This document shows positions 26,701 through 38,700 of a stretch of 64,000 nt of DNA, piece by piece (position 1 is the stretch's first letter; each line of letters begins with the position of its first letter). The DNA lies in contig NW_026267104.1 in the NCBI RefSeq assembly GCF_014633365.1, positions 6,198,587 through 6,262,586 of the forward strand, read 5' to 3'. The DNA comes from Diospyros lotus. Its lineage: Eukaryota; Streptophyta; Magnoliopsida; Ericales; Ebenaceae. The notes under the pieces were generated by a model. It was not told where the DNA came from. It saw only the letters and a list, made by a program, of their open reading frames with translations, and made no database searches. Both the position numbers and the translations under genes were made by a program.

Positions 26701-29700
26701 AAAAAAAAAAAAAAAAATCAATTTCTTGAATAGTTAAAGAAGTTTTAGGCTTTATTGACCCATATACAGGGATCAAGGTCCATTTTAGCTTTTGGTTTAA
26801 TATATTTGTGCTTTACTAAACATAGGCACCTATAACCATTCTATCTTAATGATGGATTCCAAGGATATAAGACCTTGGAAGGGGGGTTTGAGATATGGAT
26901 TCTGGGCCCCAGAAGGGATTTGAGAGACCACAATTTGAAGTATCTGTTCAGGTTTTATAATAAAGGAACACATTCAGAATTCAAGAATAAACATTCAACC
27001 ACCAATGAAATTAGATGATAAGTGCAGCATAGATTCTTAAAAAAAAGAATGGAAGTGAGAACCTAGGGCTCTTGTCCTTGTAGGGCTGGAAACCAAAATT
27101 TTCCTCAGCTAACTTATGGATTTCAGGACTTCTATTTCATTTGGTAGGATTTAGAATCGATGAAGTTTATACTGTATGAGCATGGATAAAAAGAAAAGGT
27201 ACAACTGAATCTAATTTTTGAGAATATGTTACTAGTAGAACTTATTTAATATTTCTCCTTAAGCATAGTCAGAAAGAACTGCTTAAGATCTTCATAAAAC
27301 ACTCTTTATGTGGAAATATAGGAGCTGATGATTTGCTAAAGATAAGGAAGGCGAAATTCTAGGAAGGATAAAGAGATAAAAAGAGAAGAAGATAAGTCAA
27401 TTTGAATATGATTAAGTTTAAAATTGTATTCCTAAAAATTAGAGAGAGATAGTTTGTATTTTAAATAGTTTAAGTATCTTGTAAATAGAGTAGACTTCTA
27501 TAGAGAACAGGTGTCTTGTATTCATGTATTTATACACACTTTTGCTGAGATAATAAAGTTAAGTTCCTTTTTTCTCTCAAATATTTTCTACATGGTATCA
27601 GAGCAGGATTATTTTTCCTCTTGATTACCGAACCCTAAAGGATGAACAGCTGTGACCCAGCCACCCTTTACCCAAAAATGCAAACTCGTCGGTACTCACA
27701 ATGGCCGGTAGAAGCAGCAGCCAAACCTCCAAGATTATACCCCTACCGAACAACAATCCTATAACCATGGACAACAACAACATGTTCGCCGTTATAGGAC
27801 ACAAACTTAATGGTCATAACTATCTCCAATGGTCACAATCAGTGTTGATGTTCATATGCGACAAGGGAAAGGAGATTAACATGGTGATATGGTCATAACT
27901 ACTTGATTGGAAGCACAACAAAACCGAGAGAAACAAAACCAGGGTTCAAGGCTTGGAAGTCTGAAAATAACATGGTGATGCCTTGACTCATCAACTCTAC
28001 GACAACCAAAATAGGTGAGAATTTCCTCCTTTATGACTCTGCATAAGAAATTTGGGAGGCTGCTAAGGAAACATACTCTCATATTGAGAATACTTTTGAA
28101 TTATTTGAGATAGAGAGCATGCTTGATGATCTAAAACAAGGAGATTCTCATGTTACACAATACTTTAACTCCCTAAACAAGTTTTGGCTTCAATTAGATA
28201 TGTGTGATACTATCCAATGGAAGTGTATAGATGATTCTGCAAGATACAAGCAGATTGTGGAAAAGAAGAGACTATACAAGTTTCTTATAGGTTTGAATAA
28301 AAACCTAGATAGAGTAAGAGGAGGAATTCTTGGTACAAAGCCCTTGTTTAGTCTTAGAGAGGCGGTTGCAGAAGTACGAAGGGAGGAAAGTCGAATGAAG
28401 GTCATGTTGAAAACTACCAACCCAGCCTTGGAGCAATAGACCTTAATCACCCGAGGGAGCCGTCAAACTTCATTTAAACAAAAATAGGGGCGTCCTTGGT
28501 GTGATCATTGTCATAAGACAGGACACACCAAAGATGCTTGCTGGGAAATCATGGGAAGCCACCTGATTGGAAGCCGACCCATGAAAGAAGGAGTAAAGGA
28601 ACCTTAGCCTCTACTAAAGAAACCGCAGTAGCTCCATCAACCAATGTTTTTAGCAAAGAACAAATGGAGGGGCTTCAAAATATGTTTGGCAGATCTCAAA
28701 TTACTCAGTCTCCTACTTTGGCATCCAGTTCTATAGCTCATAAAGGTAACTCCCTCCATGCCTTGACTGCTAAGGGTGATTTTTTTGTTGTTTGGGTTGT
28801 TGATTCAAGGGCTTCGGATCATATGATTAGAAATACCAATCTTTTAACTGGATTTCAACCATGCCAACAAGATTGAGTGGTAAAAATTGCTGATGGATCA
28901 CTACCATAGGTTGGTGGAGTAGGTTCAGTGGTTGTATCTACAAATCTAACCTTACATTCAGTACTTTTGGTGCCAAATTTAGATTGCAACCTATTATCAG
29001 TTAGTAAACTATCAACTAATCATAATTGTGTGATTAAATTCTCACAAAATCAGTGTGAATTTCATGATCGAATTTCGGGAAAGATGATTGACAGTGCCAA
29101 GACATGTTCGAGACTATATATCCTTCAAGAGACTACTTCAGCAATAAACTTAATCCAATCAGCAAGTGTTCCTCCTCTAGACCCTCTGGTTCTCTCTCTA
29201 ATTTTCATTCTAGCAATAATAGTACAATTATGTAATGGCACTATAGACTTGGACATCCAAACTTTGTTTATCTTCGAATGTCATTTCCCTCATTATTTGA
29301 GAATCAAGTCCACAGATGTTGCAATGCGAAGTTTGTCAATTCTCTAAACATATTCGAAATACTTATCCTAGACAATCCTATACTCCATCTTATCCTTTTT
29401 CCTTGATTCATAGTGATGTGTGGGGGGCCTTCTAGGGTTAAAAACATTACTAGAGCTCAGTGGTTCATCTCTTTTGTTGATGATTAGACCCGTCTTACTT
29501 AGGTATTTCTCATGAAAGATAAATCTGAAGCTGGTTATATCTTCCAAATGTTTCATTCAATGGTGCAATGACAATTTAATGCCAAAATTCAGATCCTAAG
29601 GACTAATAATGGCAAAGAATATTTCAACTCTATTCTTGGTCATTACCTCTCCCAACAAGGCATTATACATCAAAGCTCATGTGTCGATACCCCCCAACAA

Positions 29701-32700
29701 AATGAGGCTGCTGAATAGAAGAACCAACACCTTTTAGAAGTGGAAAGATCCCTATTGTTCTCTACCAATGTTCCTAAACATTTTTGGGTTGAAGCCATTC
29801 TTACGACCACCTACCTTATTAATAGAATGCCCTCACGCATCCTAAAGCATCAAACTCCTAGCCAACTTCTCCTAACCGCCTTTCCTCACACTCGTGTTCT
29901 TTCACAACTTCCACTAAAAATCTTTGGTTGCTGTGCATTTGTCCATATTCACAACCACCTTCGGAGCAAGCTTGATCCTAGGTCTATCAAATGCATCTTC
30001 CTAGGCTACTCTCCTCATCAAAAATGTTACAAATGCTACTCTCCTGGACTTCAGAATTCTTCACTTCTATGGATGTAACATTTGCTGAAAATCAATCCCA
30101 TTATCCCAGACCTGATATTCAAGGGGAGAACACTCAAAATAACTCCTTGGAATATCAGTTTTGGGATATCCCATCCTAACCTACTGAAAATCAGTAACCA
30201 ACAGCCCCAAGAACCAGCCCAACCAGCCCTTAATTCCTCAATCAGCCACTCTCCCACTAAGGAATTTCAAGTTTATTCTCGGAGACAGTCTATCCAGAAG
30301 GAGAGTAAGGACCAAACATGACCTAGGCCTGATCAAAAGGCTGACCTAAATTCAGATCCTGCAACTGGTGAGAATTTGGACACTACCTCTTTTGATGATG
30401 AGGATTTACATTGGTCTATTGCTTTGAGAAAGGAAGTGAGATCATGCACACAACATCCTATACAAAACTATATTTCATACAAGGGCCTCTCACCCAACTT
30501 CAGTGCATTTGTTTCAAATATGGATAAAGTGCAGGTTCCACACACTGTTCAAGAGGCCTTTCAACACCCTAAGTGGAGGAATGTTGTTCTTGAGGAAATC
30601 AAGGCGTTAGAGAAGAATAAGACATGGGATATCACTGATTTACCTCCTGAAATGAACCCTGTGGGCTGCAAATGGGTTTTTACAGTAAAATACAAGGCGA
30701 ATGGAAGGAATGACAGGTACAAGGCCCAACTAGTAGCAAAAGGATTCACCTAATCCTATGGTATTGACTACCAAGAAACATTTTCCCATGTGGCAAAGCT
30801 AAATACCATTAGAGTTTTGTTGTCCTTAGCAACAAACTTGGATTGGCCCCTACATCAGTTAGATGTAAAAAATGCATTTCTAGAAGAGAAAGTCTACATG
30901 GAAATTCCACATGAATTTGAAACGAAACTTACAAGAAACAAAGTATGCAAGCTAAGGAGATCACTTTATGGACTTAAACAGTCCCCGAGAACCTGGTTTG
31001 AGAGATTTACAAGGGCAGTCAAGAAGTATGGATATAATCAATGCCAAGCAAACCACACCTTATTTATGAAGCACTCCAAGGAAGGTAAATTTCCATTCTT
31101 ATTGTCTATGTGGACGATATCATTGTTACAGGAAATGATATTATTGAAATCAAAAGCCTTAAAGAAGTCCTTGGAAGGGAATTTGAAATTAAGGATCTAG
31201 GAAGAATTTGAAATTAAGGATCTAGGAAGTATGCGATACTTCTTAGGTATGGAAGTTGCAAGGTCCAAAGAAGGGATTTCAGTCTCCTAAAGAAAGTATG
31301 TTCTTGATCTCCTAAATGAAACAGAGATGCTTGGTTGCAAACCAATAGATACTCCTATGGAATCTATGGCAAAAATAGATATTGGCAAAGAAAGCACACC
31401 AATTAACAAAGGGAGATATCAAAGGTTAGTGGGAAAACTTATATACTTATCACATATTAGTCCATATATAGGCTTTTATGTGAGTATTGTAAGTCAATTC
31501 ATGAATGATCTCAAAGAAGAGCACCTAGAAGCAGTTTATCGCATCCTCGGGTACTTAAAATTAACTCCAGGCAAGGGATTAATGTTTAGGAAAACAACAA
31601 ACCAAGGGATCAAAGTCTATAGTGATGTTGATTAGGCTTAGATCAATCCAAGATAGAAGATCAACCTTTGGATATTGTTCGTTTGTGTGGGGAAATCTAG
31701 TCACTTGGCGCAACAAGAAACAATCTGTTGTCTCTAGAAGCAGTGCGGAGGCTGAGTTTAGAGCCATGGCTCAAGGATTTTGTGAAGGAATATGGCTAAG
31801 AAGACTACTTCATGAATTACAAGTAACTATAACAGAGCCAGTTCAAGTATTATGTAATAACCAATCAGCCATTAGTATTGCAAAAAACTCGGTGCATCAT
31901 GACCAGACAAAACATGTGGAGATTGATAGGCACTTCATCAAAGAAAAGATAGGAGGAGTCTTCAAGCTGTTCTACACTCCTACAAATAATCAAGTATCTA
32001 ACATTCTCACTAAGGCTCTACCAAGAAGACCATTTGATGAATTAAGCTGCAAGCTTGGCCTGAATAACATATCCAGCCCAACTTGAGGGAGAGTGTGGAA
32101 ATATAGGAGCTGTGTATTTGCTAAAGATAAGGAAGGCAAAATTCTAGGAAGGATAAAGAGATAAAAGGAGAAGAAGATAAGTCAATTTGAATATGATTAA
32201 GTTTAAAATTGTATTCCTAAAAATTAGAGATAGTGTTGTGAACAAACAACAAAAACCTTAGCGTATACAAAATATGTTCAATCACAAACTGAAGATTGTT
32301 GAGGCTAGAAGCATGCATAAACATACATACAAAAACGAAACGAAATGAAGCAAGAAACGAAAAACGAAAAGAGGCAAAGATTTTTACCGGGGTTCACCCC
32401 AAAAAGAAGCTACGTCTACGTTGAGCTTTGGTGAGAAGAGCTCACTGCACTAAAATGATGAATCGGAGATTACACCCTCAAAACACTCACAAATACTCTC
32501 TATGCAACAATGGTTCACTACCAACATGCCCCAATAATCACAAATACAGATTAGAGGCGGATCTTATCGAACTAGAGAACGCAATAAAACTATACAAAGC
32601 ATGAGAAAGAGAACCCACTAGAAACCCTAGCCCGAAGACGATAACCCACCTCTGGAACTTTCTCCCCCCTTTTCTTTCTTTCTTTTCGTCTGACTGTTCA

Positions 32701-35700
32701 TATCACGAGGAGCGAGATTAATAGTGTCTTTGGATGATTGGGATTGCGCCTCATAAAGCTTGGATGAGCGGCTGAGATCAAATCGTGCAACACGATTGAT
32801 TATTCCAACAGAAAGGCAATCAGGCAGGGAAGGCAATAAGGCATAAGGACAATCGGGCACCTCCAAGGATCAACGGATGGTTGTCGCGTGTTACCATCTA
32901 GCAAGTGCCACATGGCAGCCTGCGGTTGCCACACGCGGCCTTTCACTCAGCTAAGCCACACGACACCGTTTGGTGTTTCAACACCATTAGTTAGTTTGTA
33001 TTTTAAATAGTTTAAGTATCTTGTAAATAGAGTAGATTTCTATAGAGAATAGGTGTCTTGTATTAATGTATTTATACACGTTTTTGCCGAGAGAATGAAG
33101 TTAAGTTTCTCTTTTCTCTCAAATATTTTCTACACTTTACAACTTTGGGAACTTATTGAACCATATTCGTTTGAATGTCTCATAACTTCCATTATTTAAT
33201 CCAATTCTTGAACCTTTTTCTTTCCTTTTCTTCCTGCTTACTAACAAAAAATTACTCAAATGCACTCCGCCTTTTTCCACAATATTATAAATTTTCTCTT
33301 CCTGAAGACTCAATATTGATAACTGAAATGCCCTAAATCAGATCCAAGCCCACAATGAAAGAATAAGATTAACAGGACAAATTGTAGCTTATGAAAGAAA
33401 GTAAATAATCAAAAATGAAATGTTAATAAAATAAAAAGGGAACCAGCATGGCCACAAATCAGATAACGTAGACAATTGAGGATCATGAAACCAGGTGTCG
33501 CAATTTTACCTAGTTTCCCCAGGTACTTGGCCTTGGGGAAGGGTATTCAAATCTTCTAATCTAATAAGGATTGATTTCAAGAGAGGAATGCAAACATGAA
33601 CCATGTGTAACATAGGAGCATATATTAGGGACTCTGCCCTAACCCACACTAATGTATTTTCTAACAGGACTTCAAAGAGTTGTGCATGGAATGAATAAGG
33701 GAGAGATATCACCTCCAGGAAAACAAGTTCCCTCTAATGCAGACGAGATGGGCGGATGACTGTCTACCATGTCATACCATGAAATGGTGTTTCTATTTTG
33801 AAAATCTTAAGCGATACTTAAGAAGTGACCGCCTAACTGTAGCTTAAGACAATTGTAAATATTTCTAATTTCTAGTAATTTATAGTTTTTAAAACCTGTG
33901 GGGTGGTCTCCCATGATGACGAACACCATATAAGGGATGCTGGATGAACCTCTGTTACGGCCTGGTTCAGGAAAGTGGTGCCATTCCGAGGTGAGTTCTT
34001 CTTTCCTTTTTCCCTTTGAGCACTTAAGTGTGACAAACTATGATTATGCTATGCAGGCATAAAAATAACTCATCTCTTTCATGAATGATTCAACCTTACC
34101 AGAAAGAAATGAAACATTTAGAAACTCTGCACAAGTTATTTTCTATTCATAAAACATTAAAAATAAAAAACAAGGACATATTATTACCAACCTCCTTCAA
34201 AAAATCAAGCATATTGGGTGTCGGTTCATGAAAATCTGGACCCCGAAAATCAATCACCTCATTTGGATCTTGAATATAGTTTATTGTTGGGTAAACTGGG
34301 TCTCCACCCCATACTGAAAAAAGCAGCAGAAAAATAAGTCCCAGACCACAGTGAAAACAGTTGAGATAGATAAGGAAGAGATGCAAATATAACCCCCTTT
34401 TAGTCTCTCTACTGAAAATCAATTAGTAAACAGAGCTGCAAATGGCCAAACAGCACAAAGTGAATTTGGGATATCATTGCAAGAGTACTGCATTTGTCAA
34501 ACAATTGAAGAACAATTGCAAGAGCCTCCTGAATCAGGGAGATATCACGCTGCAAGTTTATATTTCATTTACAAAGATAGCACACGTTAAAGAAATCAAT
34601 TAGAAACACTTATTAACTGGCTAACATAACATAGCTACCAGAGAATTCTTTGGTGATCAAATTGTGTTTCCCCATAATTGCTTTAGTTTCCAAGAAATGT
34701 GCACCAACAGTCTAAAAGTCCAACATACTGAAACATAACTTCTCAGAAGGTAACCTTGAGATAATATTTTACAAATGCATATCACAAACTTTTCTGCTTC
34801 TGCATGCTCACACATTTCTCTAACATTATTTAGCTAAAGTATTTAACTGGTCATGGTACTACCACAGTATTCTATAATAAAATTTTTAAGAGCCTAAAAA
34901 ATTTTGTCCATGTCATAATCAACTTTATGTCACCCAGTGTATCCCCTTTCTAGACCATGTGTGATGTTTCAATTCCCGTGTTGTTTCCCATTTCTGTTCA
35001 CATGTTGGCAACTAGAATATATCATGGCCAAGACTATGATTTTTCAAAAAAGTAACTTGAAATAGAAATGGAAAATACAAAACTTATATGTGCCAGAACT
35101 AGATTAGACAGACTGACCAATATAGATAATAAGAAAATAATGGAACAAGAGAAGACATATAGCATTCAGAGCAGATACTTTGCTTAATTTGATCCTCCTG
35201 CATTTGCATTGCTAACGGATCTCTACGAATACGAATATCAGTCCCCATCATTATGCGATATTCCCGATCTGTTTGATATGAGAACATTTCGATTAGTTGG
35301 GTGTTTTCATCTTCTCCAGTCTCCTCAAAATGTTTCTGAACAGCTTCACGTGAAGTATCCCTCTTCCAAGCTTTAACCCATTCTGAGTAGTAAGCTAATG
35401 GACCTATTCTTTCCAGTCTCTCTTGCTCGGCCTGTAGCCTGCAGAATCCAATAATTACATCACAAGTTAATTTTAAAACATATACTACATCAACATCCAT
35501 ACTAATAGGGTGATCAACTCAGAGAACTAGTAGCCTTTTAATACGTTTCTGATAACCTACTATGTCTAGCATCTTTGTTTTGATTTGACATATATTCTAA
35601 TTTTTTTGAATTGTTAGAGACATAAAATAGAGACAACTGCCACAAGGTTGGCCTCTCAATCCCTGAGTTTAACAAGGATCAGCAAGATACAGACTTGACC

Positions 35701-38700
35701 TTTGGCAAAATTGGTGCAAGTGGCTGTCTCAACCTCAAACCTGAGTTCTCAAGCTTGATAGCCTAAGCTTTTCTGTATGAATGAGGCAATCAACCCTAGA
35801 AAGTATATGATAAACTATTATTCATAGTGTAATCACTAAGTTTACAACTTTACAGCCTCTTATGTTAGCAACTCAGTTCAACCATTTAAGTTGAATCCAG
35901 AACAACTAGTAACAGAATTTGGTGGCTAAGCATCAACATGTAGAAGAGGTTTCAAGAGCAATAATTCACACTTCACCAAATCTACAGCCTCCTAGTTTTA
36001 TTATCCAGTGTTAATCCTTTAAATGGATCTTGAACAACAAAACAATAGCAGACAAAAACAGTATTATGGTACAGACATAAAACACTAAAAATGAAGAATC
36101 CAAAGGTTCCTTGGAGCCATCTATGACCAAAAACCTACATCATACTCTTCTGTTGATCTGTATTTACCAGCTTGCTAATCTCAGAGATACTAGAGATCTA
36201 ATAAATAACTCAAGATGTTTCTGGAAAAAAAAAAAGAAAAAGAAATGAACTACTGCTGCAGCAGAAGATGTATTATCCCTGTGATACAGGATAAGGAACT
36301 TCTTTGTCAAGATAAACAGGATTGGATGGAATCCATCCTGCATAAAAATCCAGTGTTTGATTTCCAGAAGAGAACTCCCAAGGGAAGGAAGAGATAGATA
36401 ATTCCAGACGAAGAGGATGGTCTGATTATATGGGCACTTGACTCAACAACCATATTGTATATACCAGGGATTTCACCTTATTCCATCTCCAATCCAATTG
36501 CAACTAAACACCAGATAAGACCAAATTTAGGTCGAAAACAGTCCCAGGATGTGGCGTCCTAAATTTATCCCCAGGAATGAGGAAACCAACCCCCTCTACT
36601 CCTATCCATAAAAGAAATGCAACAGAAAAAGATATCGACTCTCTATGTGTGGGACTTTAAAAATACTAAAGCATGTACTGTTTATAAAGAAAAAAGAACA
36701 GATAAATAAGCATCAGAATTCTTAAGGGAAAAAAGACAAAAAAAGTTCAAACGGGCACAAGCCTAAATAATCAAGGGCTAAAATATAGTCCTCAATTGAA
36801 AAGGACAAAGAGGCATGGAAACCTTGATAAACGCTTCTTTCTTAACAATTTACTGTTTAGGGCTATGTAAAAGACAGATTGATGTCAAAGCCATGTGGCC
36901 ATCAACTCATTAGGCCTTGATTTCCCACAAAGGTTGCAGCAGCATTCAGATTTCCACAGTTGCTGACTAAAAGCAGCAATTTAGTTCTAAGTTTGTTCCA
37001 TCTATGCTAGGATTCTAAACAGTTTCTCTAGTTATGCTCACAACTTCAAGATGAGTCTGGAGCAACATCAACATATGATGGCTGCTGCTCTTAACTTTGG
37101 AATCTCTGTTAGAAAATTTAATCAAAAGAAAACAGTGCATTTTTTGTTCTCTCTTTCTGGAACTCATTATTCTACAGACCAGAGTCAAGGTTGCCAATGC
37201 TCAAAAATCATCTGTCATGCATGTCACAACTTTCCCTAGATTGTACTAGACCTTTAAAAAAGTTTCAAGACCCAAAAATCTTTTCTGGAACAGTACATAG
37301 ACTTGTTCAAAAGCCAATGATTATCTATTAGACGATGCTACAGAAATAAATAATACCACAAAATTCCATTCCCATAAATGATACCTTTCTTCTTTATAAA
37401 TATGCCGCCTAGCTCTGTACAGGGAAGTCTCAGTCAATGTTGGATGATCACCATAAAGCTTTACTTGACCTTTCTCTGCCATAGCTTTAAGAAATACCTG
37501 ATGAAGAGACAACAGATATTCTAGGTTGATAATGTAAATTTTTTGGCTGGAATTGTAAATTACTCATTATCTTGAGCAAGAATAAATACCATTATGCCAA
37601 ATGTACATACAAACAAGGAATATAGTAGATAATATTTTTCAGTGATGCCCAGCAAAAGCTATATAGAAAATTACATGTTACAAAACATAACTGGAGCGGT
37701 GTAAAAGAATTGAAGGAAGAATCACCACAGGTAACAATAAGGTGATAGGTTTGTGAGGAAATCAAGTACGCATATTTTATCAAACAGCTTAGACTTCTTC
37801 CATTCATTGCATGGTCAAAAGCAAGGGACCAAACCTCAACTGGGCCAATAATTATCAGATCACAATTGCATGCCTCACATATACACCCACACTAATGATC
37901 TTCTATAGTCAGGTGAAGATGGTAAAGGGATAATGGTAAACTACATCCACAAGGTATTTCATGCATTTAGAGATTGAGGTCTCAACAAGAATATCCAGGA
38001 CTTTATGCATCTAGACAGGGCCTTATGAAATTTTAGTCAAATTAAAATATTTTGTTGCAAACTCAGTGAAATAAATTGGTTTCACTCATAAGGTCGAAGT
38101 ATCAACATAACCAGAAATTCAAAAAAATATAATCCACTACCTAAGGCAAGGATATGGAAGTGGGTGAAGAGTAAAATATGTTATGAAAAAAAAAAAAAAA
38201 AAAACAGATAGAAGAAGATAAATCGGGAGCACGATAATAAATAGTATACATCAAAGCAGTGCAAATGAGAAACAAAAAAATGTTATTTACTAAAAGTACC
38301 ACAATGCAGGTAAACTTTTACTTTTTGATGACTGAACAAGCGTTAGTCTGACACCATAGACTATGGTGGTTCCCAAGGAAACATGGAGGATTAATTTTAG
38401 GCCATACCCATGTTCAACATGTATCAGGTGCAAATACTTGTTGGGCACGCAAGATTATGTGTTAGAGATGCATCGGGTTTTTAATAGAGTTTTTAGAATT
38501 TATTTCAAGATAAAATCTACAAAAAATAATAATAATAATAAGTTTGTGGGAAAAGATTAAAATACACAATTAAACCTAATTACATCACTGACAAAAGTAG
38601 TTACCTTTTTTATGGCATCTTATATTGGATTAGCAATACCCTTTTAATATTTTTGTATTCTTATTGCTGTTGTATCTTCAAAATGGCTTATTGATTTTTT

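Larger units (their letters stand above)
27309..33134 (+). mobile_element. Ty1/copia LTR retrotransposon inserted antisense in HMR intron 6
   Basis: Complete structure: 5-bp target-site duplications CTTTA (27304-27308 and 33135-33139), two LTRs beginning TGTGGAAATATAGGAGC and ending TTTTCTACA, a primer-binding site and polypurine tract directly next to the LTRs, and gag-pol between them in copia order (integrase before reverse transcriptase). Without the nested LTR it is about 5.1 kb. It lies opposite to HEMERA and falls wholly in an intron, so it need not alter the protein. By eye the LTRs differ at about 15 of 280 positions plus a 4-bp indel, meaning an insertion that is not recent. The coding region is decayed. 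Confidence 0.96.

Noticed and set aside
27701..32086. Functional retrotransposon or integrated virus polyprotein
   Set aside because: Copia order, LTRs and an initiator tRNA primer site show a retrotransposon. Stops, frame shifts and a changed protease motif show it is dead.
38363..38560. Small gene inside HEMERA intron 3
   Set aside because: A 65-residue frame with no recognisable domain in an AT-rich intron; probably repeat-derived.
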